Positions 24,335-37,108 of a DNA stretch of 64,000 bases are shown here, one piece after another. The stretch is from the NCBI GenBank assembly GCA_963969395.1, contig OZ017803.1, forward strand, positions 17,298,001-17,362,000, written 5' to 3'. Source of the DNA: Pseudoscleropodium purum (Eukaryota > Streptophyta > Bryopsida > Hypnales > Brachytheciaceae). The notes beneath the pieces are model-generated. The model was not told the DNA's origin. It made no database searches and was given only the letters and a program-made list of their open reading frames with translations. Position 1 is the first letter of the stretch. Each line of letters starts with the position of its first letter. The position numbers and the translations under genes were made by a program.

Positions 24335-27300
24335 TCAGAAAGTACAATGGTCCCGTAGAACTTGGCGAGCCAGATCCGGAGCCCCACTTTTCTTGTAGAT
24401 GAGATGCAGATTGTGGGCAGCCTCTCTCCGCAGATCACAGTGACCAACATGTGCACGTGTTTGATCACTTTCCACGGGTAGAAACCCAGTGCCCTCATTG
24501 GGTAGCAGCATCAGGGGACAGTCCTTCTGCCTCATCACCAACACTTTCTCGTAGTAATTAACGGCTAACTGGACGAGCCCCACATGGTGAAATGCCCGAG
24601 CCAGGTTGTAATGGGATTCCTGCACCCAAATCCAACCATTTACTGTTATACCTCCTTAATCGTGGTCGTCAGGGTTGAATAGTGTCCGTCAGGGTTGAGA
24701 AGTTGAAGCATAAAATTGACCTCCGGTTATCACACTTAGTGTGTCAAGAGAACCAAGAAAGGAACTTTGACACCCATTTGTTGCATGAGAAAAACTAAGA
24801 GGGAAAACAAGAGAGTCGCAAGGAGAGAGAGCAACAAAAAGAGATCCTCAAATTCTGAAGGCTCTCAAAATGCAGCCCCCCTCCCCTTGCATTTTGAGAA
24901 AACCTAAAACGTCACTATTTGTTATGTCTTGGGTGGTTAGCCTCCAATGTACGGCCAAAAAAAAAATGAAAAACTGCTCCAGTATGCAGCTCTGACGTCC
25001 CCCTACTGCAACACTCCACTGTATGACAAATGATTATGACACCTTTACGTTAGGGTTTCTCAAACATGTTATACATGTTATATTAGAGAGGAAAGAATGT
25101 AATTAATTTGATCTCTTCACGACAATCAATTTCATATCATTAAGATAACACATCGCTTTACATCCCCTTATCCACATATACATATGTCTTCACTTGCATG
25201 ACACGGACATCACTCTTTGTACCCTTTGAGAACTTGGAAAATCCTCTAGCTAGTAGAAGAAGTTCTTTAGAATTTAAAAAACGAAGTTAATTGGGATATG
25301 AATGATTGGAGTATTTGTTAGAAAATAAGATTTTGTTTTGTAGAAATTGTGAGGAAAATTAGTGTAAGCTACTGTATCATTAAGGGGAGGTCAGAGTAGG
25401 AGAAAATGTTTGCTACGTCTATCACCTAAACAATTTCTACTCTTCAGAGCACTAATATAACATCGTATGGATGACAATTCTAAGAATCCTTGTATAGAAT
25501 AATTGAGGTACTAGGTAAAATCTGCATATTTGTAAGACTAATTTCTAGGTTAATTATAGATTTTAAACATCGTACTCAAATCCTAAATTTTAATGGCAGT
25601 GTCATAATTACGAGTACTTTTGATACTAACAGCAAAAATGAGCTTTGAATTGATAAAAATGGGTTATTCTTTTGAAACTGTTTGTTACGATAGGAAGACT
25701 GACGGCACGCGAATGAACGTTATCAGCAGACGAGAAAAAACATACCTGATTGAACTTGCACAATCGTTGGTAATTGTATAGAAATGCAAATCCTTGCAGA
25801 ATGGTCTGGTTACGGTTGCTTAAGCGGAAGCCGAGAGATAGATTGATAAAAGAAACACCTGGCATAGATCAACAACAGCAATTGGTGAAATCTAAACTGC
25901 CTCAAGATAAAGCATAGAAACAATTTGTAAATATCATAATAAAAACATATAGTTGCGGGGAGCAGTTTAAGGTGCGATCTGGAACTGTATCACACGAAAA
26001 GGTGAAGTTGATCTGATAAAACATGCAAAGTAGACCATATTACTATCAAAACAGGAAACGTCCAGTAAAGTCCGGTAGCTAAAGTAACACACATTCAAGT
26101 ATAGCATGCATCCGAAAAATATGCATTATAGATTCCAGAATCCTATAAGCAGAAAAGACTGAATACAGAGGGAAGCAGAAAGCAATACCAATGCAGAGAT
26201 TAATGAAAGGATCTTCTGGCTGAACTCGATACGCTTGTAAATACTCTCGAAGAGCACCTTGAGGCTGGCTTATCATAGCATACTGATGTCCACATATAAC
26301 CATCGCAGGTACGCAGTTTGGATATTTTCCTCGCACAGAGAGCATGTACTTGCTGTGCTTTGGTAACCTTACTTCCGACCTACAAAAAACATTAAAAACC
26401 TTGCTAATTAAATCATTTTTAATAAAACATTATCTTTCTACACAAAGAATTAATAAATTACATATGCAAAACTTTAAGGCTTCGGATAGGGAGTCAATAC
26501 TAGTAATACTAGTAGAATCCACCCGAGACATTGTTAAAAATCTAGACACATTACAACTGGCAGAGATTATATTAGAAACTGCCGCATGTTGTATTACACG
26601 GGGCAAGTTATTTCGTGGCTAGGCTTTCTAGAATACCTCTTGGGGGAGAATAGGAAGTAGTTTTCGTGGTTTTCGTAGTGGCAGAAAATATGCAATATTT
26701 TTGAAGATTCTAAAATCGCTGCTCAATCTCTTGCCTGCTTCTAGATATCGCAGCTTGGTTTCATTGTCATCAATCACAATGTCAACCAAGTTGCATTTTC
26801 TATCATGATCTGCTACGTCACTCCGAGGAAGGCAAAATAGTGGTAACTCACCTTGAAACCACTTGATAATAGGCGTTCCACATACTGAAGCTGAAAGGCC
26901 GTTGTTGTACCATATATCGCACACAATCATATCCGTACTTGACATCCTTGGTCTTGTATGCTATCTCTGTCAACACCAAGAAGAGATATTTAGACGAGCT
27001 GAGAGACTGATATCAATGGATCCTGATAAGAATATACAGTGAGATCCAAAAGGTTTTGGACTTGCAAGAGGCAGGCATAAACTTGCTACCAACATGTGGG
27101 ACACGTGATGGAAGAACAGGAGGTGGTTCGACATAGAATGGCAAACACACACAGGAGCTCAATAAACATACCCTTCACGTCCAGTTAATAGGGAAATCGA
27201 ATATATATATGCAAACAAATAGAACATAGGAAGGAATTACTAAGTGAGGAAAAGGGTGGAGATCGTCTGAGCACATATACGAGGAAATTACCAGTACCAA

Positions 27301-30300
27301 ATATACACTATCTAAAACACAATAACAGTAATTTTGCAGCATCAATACGAGGTTAACGAAGATAAACATACGTGCTCCAAGGGCTCGAAGCTCATCACAT
27401 TTGACCTTTCCAAGGTGGCTGCCAATTCGTAGAACATGATGAACTACTTCCAGCGCTTCCCAATATCTCTTTAGTAAAAGAAGTGCTTTACAAATCTATT
27501 AGATTGTTTCCCAACCCCACAAGAATTTTTTTTGATTAGAAACTGCGCAAAGGCATCTTGTTTAAGTTATTCCTTAACATGATCAGTCCTAAGAAGACAA
27601 TGCCAGGTGTCATACCTAGTAGGAACCTTCTCAAACCACGGACTTCAGACCACCTGTTTCTCAATTCCCTGGTGAAATTTGTTCCATGAGAAAACTCGGA
27701 AAGAAAAACGATTTATATCCGAGGATAAGGTATATACCTGTAGTATAAGCTGGTAGTGCTCTTCATCTTTGAGCAGATTTGGAAGAGGAGACACCTTGCT
27801 TTCCACCTCCTACTTTCAAAAAACAAGTATTCTAAGAACATTCACATTAATCCAAAACCAAGCTATCGTATTGTTCCAATCAGTACATCTGAAACACCTT
27901 CAACAAGATCAAGCAACATCAGATCACCTCTGCAGGTTCTGACTCTTCGTGCTCTTCAGCATCACTATCCCACTCTAAACCAGCAGCCAGAGCAGCAGCT
28001 TTCTTTTCCTCCTTCTCAGCAGCCCATTTAGCAAGCATCCTCCTTGCTCTAGATGCTTTCGTCCTTCACATAAACACCACCTTAGAAATTTAATACCATA
28101 CTTTAACAATCTCTCGAAGCAAAGTCCTTTATCCCCTAAATGCCTAAACGATCAAAAGTGACTATTTCCTTATCTACAGGAGTTGAAATGAATCATTTGG
28201 GAAGGTCGTAAAATAGAAAGAAGAAAGAATGGCCTCTATTAACAATAACAATAAGATTTGAATAGGAGCTTCCAAAGGCGGACTTTAGGTTTTGAATTCT
28301 AGCACTACGAGGTAATGAAGTACTCCGTAGTATTTAAGAATACAAATGAAAGTAAGTGACAGCTGTAGACACATACATATCATTCCGTGATAGGACAGGT
28401 CGAAAACCCTGAAATACTTGTTCGTCAAGCTGCTGCTCCAACCATTGCACTCTCTCGACCAGAATGGTTTTATTCAACCGAAATTTTTTACTCTTTCCCT
28501 GCAATCCTAATTTAAGTAAGATCTTTATCAAATCAGATGAAAACACAGTATCAACTAGCTCCAACTGTAGCTTATAGCAGGCTCACCATGATAATTTCAT
28601 GTACTTAAACTGCAGGGAGACAGGTTGTTAAGTACCGACTGTTGTTCATACCTTCTGAAATACCTTCTGATTAAGAGACTCCACATACAGAGACTCATGT
28701 ATTGTAGGCAAGAGCGTCTCCACAAAGTCCTTCAGGCGACTCTGAGACAAGTATATGCTGGCCAATTTCGTTACCACCTGGCCATGTTTCCACCAGGGCT
28801 GCTGCTGATCCTTTGTTTGTGTATCAGATGCATTTGTAATGTCCTCTGTCGCATCTACAATCATCCAAACCAACAAAACATCACGCACTATACTAATCAC
28901 GAATAACAAGAAAAAGCGCTCCTAAAGATGAATCAGAAGCACATTGTTGTTTTGCGTATTTGAAGTGTCCCCTTCCCAGTAAGGCACCAGAATTACGCAT
29001 CACGGTAAGCAACCCATGATGCAACCCTTATACGGTTACTTTCAGTCCAAAAGTACGTTATTGACGTATTTGAAGCATTTGAGTCTCGGGAAATCTAAGT
29101 CATATTCATGCAGCAAAACTTAAGAAAGTTCTCAACGAACCTGAATCAGGAGGGATGAGCAAGGCTATTGCATCATTCAGCTTCCCACTACCACAGAGTA
29201 ATGAAGCAAGTTTCAGTCGTGTGTCTACGTTCTGGGGCATCTCCTTTATAACTGTTAACCCAAAAACCCATGCCAGAAGCGTCATACATTCAGATGCTTC
29301 AAAAAAATCAAGGCTGGGATGATGATACAAATTCAAACTCAAACAAAACACGACAAACACAGCTTCTGAAGGCTGCTCAGACATGCTAGACATACCTTTC
29401 TGGTAGACACGGATTGCATCAACATTCGATTCGACGGCTGTATGGCACTGAGCCAATTTGAGCCACAAAACAACCTGTTCCAAAATAAAACCAAAAATCA
29501 ATGCCTTGTAGTTTTCATAATAACAAAGACTTCCGTATATTAGAGGGGACTAATTTCTGCACAAGAGGTCAGGACGGCATTGCAAATCCACAGCTAGAAT
29601 AATGACCCTGTCGTGACTCCATTCATTAGGTATTTATGCTCATATGCCATCTAGATTACAAATATATCAGTGCTAAATCAAGGAATAGCCTAACAGAGGA
29701 AACAAAAATTATCATACTAAGCTCACGAAGTAGACGGGTTCCAGATTTGATAATATATCTCTGATGAGGAATTATTCTACCGCATTTTCTCACCCTCAAA
29801 GGCACTCCAGCATCATTATCACGCACTATTTCAAAGAAGATAGGAACGGGTACGATATAATGAAAACAAAATCCTTGAATCAGGTTTACAAATAGCACTT
29901 GCAGGACAAACCGCACATTATCGAAGGCACTGTTGCCATCAAGCAAGTCATAGTAGCGCAGAGCACAACGGTGTTCACCAAGTGCCAAATACGCATCCCC
30001 AACCTCCAAGATCAAATCGGCACAATCGGCTACCCGCTCTGTCCTCAAGCCTTTAAAATTACTCTACAAAATGCGCCATGCACTAGATTGTCAGGACAAG
30101 TATAAACCCCAGCAAAAATTGAGAATGTAGGAACAAATCACAAACCACCATATACCTGAAATACACTGAAAGTCGCATGACTACTGGGAAGAAAATAACA
30201 TAAATATGCCTACCTCTGCGGCTTCTAAATCCCCCAAGTAGGCATGGCAGATTCCAGCTTTGACAGAAAGATCTAGGGGGAGAGGTTGATCAGGCGAATA

Positions 30301-33300
30301 CAGGTCACGGGCTTGATCAACCCAAGAAATGGTTGTAGCAAAAGCACCGTTCGCCATGTGTAATTCAGCTAACAAATTCACAGCCGACAAATCTGCTTCA
30401 TGTGGATATTCCTCAATTAACTTCTCCAACACCTGCGTAGCTTGTTCAGACTGCCCATTTTTTTGTCTCATCTGTCATACCAAGCACAAATTGGCATCAC
30501 ATGATGAATGCAAGGTTGGGTAATGAATATAAAAGACGATCGATGACGGTGTTCATAAATAGAACAATATAAAGAGAGCTCAAATTCAACAAACACGTCC
30601 GCTGGAAAATAGGAAGCAAGTTTGACCCTTCCAGCTCTCCACACCGTCAAGAGTACTATGTGCCGGTACTCAGAAAATATCTCCAGACAAGATGCAGACG
30701 AACCTTAGCAACCATTTTGCAGACTTCGACATCACTTGGACGCACAGCAAGAAGCTGTTCCAAACAATCTATAGCTTTTTGGAAGTCATTTAGCTCGGCG
30801 TAAATGGACGCACAGTCCCATTTGGCATCGACATCCGTAGGATCTGCTCTCATTGCCTTCTGCAGACAATAGATAACTTGACCTGAATTTCCGAGCTCCC
30901 TATGGAAAAGACAGGAAAAAATCTCCGTGAGTAACGTCCGCGCTCCATTCGCAAAGTAAAACTATCTCTCAAACGATGATCAGCAAGACAAACGTTACCT
31001 TAACATCCCTAGTAAAGCCAATTTGTAAAACTTGAAACTGTTTAACAAAATCAGCAATCACAAAGACAAGCAACCTCAAAAGGACATGCAATCAACCAAT
31101 TTGGAAATCCTGATGACCCAATTTAACAAGAGAATGCAGCTTTATTCCCAAAGCATCATCGAAGAGAAATATAACTGACAAATTAACTAGAGGGCTTTCC
31201 TTCCCTAATACACTCAATGAAACCGAAAACCCCAACAGATTTGAGATAACAAAATAAAAATTTCCAATAATTGCAGGAATTGAAGTGGAAGGATTGCGTA
31301 CATTGACCACGATGCCAGTCGCTTCCATAGAACAATATCTTTGGGCGTCAGATGGGCAGCAATCATGTAGAAGTTCAGTGCCCTTCTCCGATCACCTTTG
31401 GCATCATAAAGAAGACCCAGAGTGTGATACGAATCTGCAACATTGGGTGCGATCCGGACAACCTCCTTGAGTATCTCCACTGCCTGTGAGTTGCCACAAG
31501 TGATGAAATATCAAATCAAGAGGTCGAACAAGCAGCCTCTACATTACTGGAAATCGAACTTCCACTACATCAAACAACGATTGAAGTAGAGGATACAATA
31601 AACATGTAGGGACTCGATCCCTTCTCTTATAATGAACCAACTGCAACTAATCTATTCATACACTTGATTGGACTTATCAGCAAGTAGTGTAAGCGTGACT
31701 TAGATAAATGGCTATGGAAACTGATCTTCGAATGGAAAATAGCGTTGACATTTCTAGTCGTCTCCAACCTCCCACTTTGAAATTTCATAAGAAATACATA
31801 CACTGGGTTCAAAATTTAATCTCCAAACATTTCATTCCTGTACCCAAAGATCTCTTCTCAGCTCTGAACATCTCCCCAAACCACACTACTTAATATATTG
31901 AAATGCATAAAGTGATGCAAACAATGTCCTCTGCCTTACCTTGTCAAACTGACCAGAGGCATAAAGAAGATTAGCTTCTCCAAGCTTCTTGTTGATCTCT
32001 GGAGTGAGTCCTCCTGGCGCCTTCTTCCTTCGGCCCTTCTTCTTAGGCTGCAACCCACATTGCTGCCATTAGCTTTCACATACACCGTCTCAGGACCAGT
32101 CCGTCGATCCCAACCAGTTCTCCAATAATAATCACTAAGTTCAATCCGGTTTATAGCACTGAATCCAGGGATAACCTAACCTCTCAAAGTTTATGCTCAA
32201 AGTCTCAAGTAATTGCAATCTGTATCCCCTTTACATACCCCTTTTCGACGTCGTCGTCCAGGTGCTCCAAACCCTGCAGCATCCCAGATTTCATCGACAC
32301 TCGCACCAAATATATCTTGTGGCTTCGTTATCTTTGCCTGTGCAGTCTCTGTCCTGATAAAAAAAAAGCAGACTTTGTCACCAAGCATTTAAATGTCACC
32401 TAATCGTTAGTATAACACTTCAAGTTCGTCCACTGATGAAGTTGCGTGCATCCATTAATGGAGTGCGTAGCATCACTTGCCCACTGCAACGAAAGAATGG
32501 GATAGAATAGAACCACATTTACTAAAGCGATCGCCACAAGGTTTGTATATATATGTGTATGCGCGCGCGCGTGCGCATATCTATGATCCAGTAACTAAAA
32601 GTACACCATCTTGGCGAAGCCACTACCAACGAGGTAGGCATCTCCCAGTGACGAATTACTCTCTCCAAGACAAGTATCATAACTAAGCCACAAATACGAA
32701 GAGTCTTACTTGAATTAAAAACTACAAAAACAAGGTTCTCAGGAAAAATAGATAACATCACGGGAAGATTGGTCGTGGGGAGGCAAGATGAGCATGATGC
32801 TACTCATAGGGAGACTTTCCCACTATACATACGGACACCTTCCTGTAATCACCCACGTGTATCTACTTGTAAAGTGATTATGTCACTATCTAGTATATCA
32901 AATTCACAACTTTCCAACAATGAAATGAATGTGGGCGCCTCCCCATAATTCGACTACTTTATTGCCCTCTTTCCATTGCAAACCACCCTATTATTGATGT
33001 TCTAAATTTGGAGAAAAGTCTAGTTTACTGAACTCTGTTAAATTAATCACGGGAAGTAGTCATTACCAAAAAGAGAATCACCAAAGAGAATAGGAAAACT
33101 GAAACACAAACTTACCGTCTTATAGCTAGAGTTTTCCGCTTGCGGGCAGCAAGAGCTTCATATTCGAGTCGCTGGAATTGCTCGTAAGGCAGTTTCCCAT
33201 TCTCGTCCTCCTCTGCAAACCTCAATGGATCCATCTCCCCTTCAAACAGAAGACTGTATTCGTCCTCGTCTTCTGCCTCTCCTTCAGCTTCCGCTTCCGC

Positions 33301-33983
33301 TTCTCCTCCCACCTCCAGTAATTGCAGCCCTTGCTCCTCTTCCTCCTCCCTCTCGCTGACTCCTAAATTCTCTCCGTCCCCGTCTTCTAACTCCTGCATT
33401 CCTACCTCGTATTCTTCGTCGTGATCCATATCATCACTGCACATATTGAAGTTAGGTAACGATCGTGAACATGAAAACTACGTGATTCTTAGTAAATTCT
33501 GGGAATCATCTGACATTTTTCAGAAGTGCACAAGGCATGCGTACTTCATTATTCCATTCCACATATACAAACTTCAGAATTACATCCTTGTGCTTCCAAC
33601 ATAGTAATTAAAGCTAGGTGGGGTAGATAGCTATCCAACCCCTATCGCGATATCTTTGATAAATATTTTTGAGCTAAAACCACTTGATAAGAATTTTCGC
33701 TTATTGCGCACTTCTCAAAAGTCGAGCACTTTTAATAGCAGGGATTTGGCGACATGGCCAAGACATGACAAAATTTCAATGACAATAAAGTTGGCACATA
33801 CACTGCACCCATCTCGTCAAGGTCGGCAGAGTCCAGGCCATCTCTCTGATTGTCCATCATGAGCATCTGTACGAAGCTGCGCTTGCGATGCGGTAAATTG
33901 CGCTCGCCCAGACTGGTATCGAGGGCCATCGGAGAAGACGATCCTTCTCCAAGATACACGCCTATAGGAAGTGCCTCGTCCAT
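24335..33983 (-). CDS. General transcription factor IIIC subunit 3 (TFC4/GTF3C3-like), TPR protein
   Basis: This is a subunit of nuclear TFIIIC. In yeast and human the homologue binds near box A of tRNA genes and recruits TFIIIB. Reading splice sites and phases gave 19 exons: 33983-33802, 33436-33116, 32353-32239, 32047-31940, 31483-31302, 30899-30704, 30471-30214, 30063-29917, 29474-29396, 29251-29141, 28854-28652, 28498-28377, 28063-27928, 27809-27738, 27495-27372, 26966-26852, 26379-26189, 25858-25746, 24619-24335. All junctions are GT-AG and in phase, giving 1,019 residues. The acidic N-terminus leads to YEQFQRLEYEALAARKRK and EDIFGAS-like DIFGASVDEIW. Arrays of TPR motifs follow (for example VADSYHTLGLLYDAKGD). 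The family's end is intact: CDLRREAAHNLHLIYKKSGA and LARQVLRDHCTF. No codon is broken, so the gene is probably functional. A decayed duplicate lies at 54870-56620. The exact 5' UTR is not resolved. Confidence 0.93.
32543..32580. repeat. Alternating purine-pyrimidine microsatellite in a TFIIIC intron
   Basis: A TATA/TGTA run leads into (GC)n with the core GCGCGCGCGCGTGCGC at 32561-32576. It lies in intron 2 of the TFIIIC gene. Such sequence can adopt the Z form and is prone to length change. Confidence 0.7.
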
Positions 33984-34239
33984 ACTGAAGCAACAATGTG
34001 TTCCTCACCAAGGGCAAAATCTGTACGTTCAAGAAATTAAATATAAAAGTACAGAACATAATAGAGGTCAATTACAAACCTCAATATCCAACGCAACCGC
34101 AAAGATGCCAACGAAAAACGAACAGCTTCCCTGAATATTTCCAACAATCTTTCCCAATGCTATGACATTCGTTCACAGTCTCTAGCTCTAAATCTCCTGA
34201 GTGTCGTAATTCAATGCTCCCTGCTAACAGAGCTGGAGA

Positions 34240-34830
34240 AACGACCTGAAACCCTTAAACCCTAAAGCCCCAATCTCACAACACCAGGGTATTGCGACCG
34301 AGACTTCTTATTCATGCAAATTCACGACATTTGCGTCCATTCTATGCTCCCTTGAGCACCACAATAACAATTATCTATCCACCTTGAGAAGTCAAATTCC
34401 AAACCCCTAAAAACTCATTTCGCAACCACAAATGTTTTGTGACCGAGAATTCGTAAACTTGCAATTTCGCAACACCGACGTCGATTCTGATGCTACGCTC
34501 TCTTAAGCGTTATGGCAATAGGTCTCCATCCACGTTGGGAGGCCAAATTCAGAAACCCTAAAAGCTGAATTTCACTTACTCATAGAATGCATACTCATAC
34601 AATTTCAAGATATCGGAGTCCATCCTGACGCTGCGCTCCCTTAAGCCTACGGCAATTGCTCTCTATACGCCCTGGAAAGCCAATCTTAAGCACCCTGAAA
34701 CCCTAATTTTAATACGCCAGGGTTTTGCTCACTGATGCTTACTCATGCAATTTCAAGACATCTGCGCCCATCCTGATCCTGCGCTGATCTCCATCCACGC
34801 TGGGAAACCGAATTGAAGCACCGACGGAAC
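34240..34830. repeat. Four diverged ~147-bp tandem repeats upstream of the TFIIIC gene, three with an intact telo-box
   Basis: AAACCCTAA occurs at 34257-34265, 34553-34561 and 34698-34706, with a damaged version (AAACCCCTAA) at 34401-34410. The spacing is 144-152 bp. Shared words within the units include ATGCAA(A/T)TTC, CC(A/C)TCCTGA(T/C)(G/C)CTGCGCT, CCCTTAAGC, GGCAAT and CCATCCACG. On the gene's strand the telo-box reads TTAGGGTTT. Telo-boxes are known promoter elements of plant translation-related genes. The array starts about 260 bp upstream of the TFIIIC ATG, in the promoter or 5' UTR region. Confidence 0.7.
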
Positions 34831-35104
34831 CGAGCGATTGCATGGACTTCTCAGTTTCTAAGTAAAAAACTTTCACAAGACTAAGATTCCTGCAACAAGA
34901 GTGAGATTGCTGTATGTCTTGTGAGTGAGAAATTCTTCGTCAATTCTCTAGTCCGGAAATTGAGTAACTGCGGCAAGCATCGGTGGACACAGTCGTGGTC
35001 AAATTCCAAGAGAATTCCTAAGGCCGGATTGCAAGATCGCGAATCAAGAGTACCGATGAAGGACCTCATACCGACATAGTTGGCATTGAGAAACTACACC
35101 GATT

Positions 35105-35970
35105 AGTCCAATTCGTTTAATTTGGAACACACTAATTTATCAGAGTTACACTATTTTAAATTATTCTAAATTATCCTAAGTGAGGTCAGATTCGACATAA
35201 ATTTGTCAAAAAAAATCTCACGTGTCACATGTGATTGGTTTATGATGATGTGGCCATTTCAAAATCTATGTAAACATGGAAATTCAATTTCAACACATCC
35301 TTGTCAAATGTGACTTTTACACATAATAGTATAGGTTGAAACATTACTTAGTGTGGTTGTACCAATTGTCACAAAAGTCAATATATTTTATTTTATTAAT
35401 TTAATAGGTGACATTGATTTAGCACCTTTTCTAATAGGACAATTTTATGTAGTATTAAATTGATGAAACCTTGATTAGATTTTAAAATATACCATGTTTG
35501 AAAATTTTGTATTAATTATGGTCTTTTTGAAGGTGCCAAATTAGTATCACAAAAAAATTAGTGTAATTAAAATAAATGAATTGTAGACATGAATATAATG
35601 CATTAGAATTTCAATCAATGCATCTTGGCAAATGGGATGAAAAATTAAATCTTTTAAATGATTGGTATGGAATTAAAATTTGAGAGTACTATCATTAGAA
35701 GTACATCCAAAATTTGTTTAATAAAGCTCAAACAAATCTAAATTTAGACTTTGAACTACCAAAATAGCACCTATTAGATGCAAGCTAGAAGATAAATCAT
35801 GCTTAAGGAAGAAAATTAAACAAATGGCATGGCAAATCTTGTAACTATATTTTGCCATTCATTTCAACAAGTAGCTTGAGAACATGCCTTTCAACTTGCT
35901 TTACAATGAGCTCTATTACAAACCATATACAAGGCTTGTAATTAGGCACAAAGGGTCTTATATGGGAGAA
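35105..35970 (+). repeat. Source copy of the upstream part of a segmental duplication
   Basis: It aligns with 56740-57730 by ordered words: TTACACTATTTTAA-like, GTCAAAAA, GTCACATG, TGTGATTGGTTTA, TTGTACCAATT, TTTAATAGGTGACA-like, AACTTGCTT(T/C)ACAATGAGC and AATTAGGC. In this locus it lies upstream of the TFIIIC gene. In the other it follows directly on the TFIIIC pseudogene fragment. Confidence 0.7.
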
Positions 35971-36839
35971 TTCTTGCAATTAATGCTAATAGGCCACTAC
36001 AATCTAGCCAAACAAGACAAAGTATTAAGACAATGTATTGCTTAATTCTCCCAACACATAATACAATGAGATGCAAACATCTCATGTTATTGCAATTTCT
36101 TGCCTCCCGAGATGAAAAAAACTAGAGCCATTGATCACAATATGTAAAAGATGCCCTCCTCTCTAATATCATTGATCAAATGATGTGATAATAAAAGGTA
36201 GCCGTCAATCATGCAAATAAAAATAATTTTGATTGAATCCATTAGAATAGATTTGAGGGCAATGGAAGTCTATTTCAAGCCTATTCCCTTCATTGTTTCT
36301 TCCACAGTGAAGAAACAACTCATTGTCAAGAAAAAAAATTCAAAAAAAAGAATTAAGTTATACTATTCAAGTGACGTAGTATTCTTGTTTTCCATAGCTT
36401 GGGAATTTGTGAGCTTCCATTGCCCTAAAATCCCTTCTAATGCTTGTTATCAATCTCAAATACAATACTTATAAAATATAATATATGATACATTGAATTG
36501 AATACATATGAAATATATTTGGATATATAATATATTGGAGAATGGACACAAATATTGATACATGATATGCTACTAATATTCTATATCAAGACAATTGCAA
36601 TGACAACAACTTTCCAAAAAATATAAGTATTGGGGAGGTATCAAATGAATTTTACAAGCAAATTGTGATTGTGATTAAATAATTGGCTCATTGTCATTGT
36701 GTCAATTGACACAATCTGCTCAAAAGACACAAACAACAACAATGTAAATGGAAGCAATGGTAGTTAATATGCAAGGACAATTTGATGAGAGATATTATAT
36801 GCTATTCATTTGTTGAGTATTTGCAAAGTTTGCAATATA

Positions 36840-36990
36840 CAATGTGCCCATATTCTTATTTCCACACTTTGAACAAAATACAACAAATATTTATTTATTA
36901 TTTACAATGTTTAGGGCTTGCTTGCCTATATTCTTATATTCACACTTTAAATATAAAACAACAAATACCCACTAATTTTCGAAAATGTTT
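36840..36990 (+). repeat. Short tandem duplication, ~78 bp period
   Basis: TATTCTTATTTCCACACTTT at 36851 recurs as TATTCTTATATTCACACTTT at 36929. Each is followed by A-rich words ending ACAACAAATA. There are two diverged copies. Confidence 0.6.
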
Positions 36991-37108
36991 AATATTTGAT
37001 CTAAAAGTAATAAGATATTATTTTTGAAAAGTTATAGTAAATCATTGAAATTCCTCTGACATGATTCATGTAGAGCATTCTTTCTCTGCTTTCCATTGAA
37101 CGTATTAC

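Larger units (their letters stand above)
34831..37108. other. Intergenic DNA between the TFIIIC and methyltransferase genes
   Basis: The first 270 bases are GC-rich and may be TFIIIC upstream sequence. From about 35105 to 35970 the DNA aligns with 56740-57730, the partner of the segmental duplication described separately. The rest is AT-rich and contains a small tandem repeat at 36840-36990. No gene is recognised. Confidence 0.5.
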
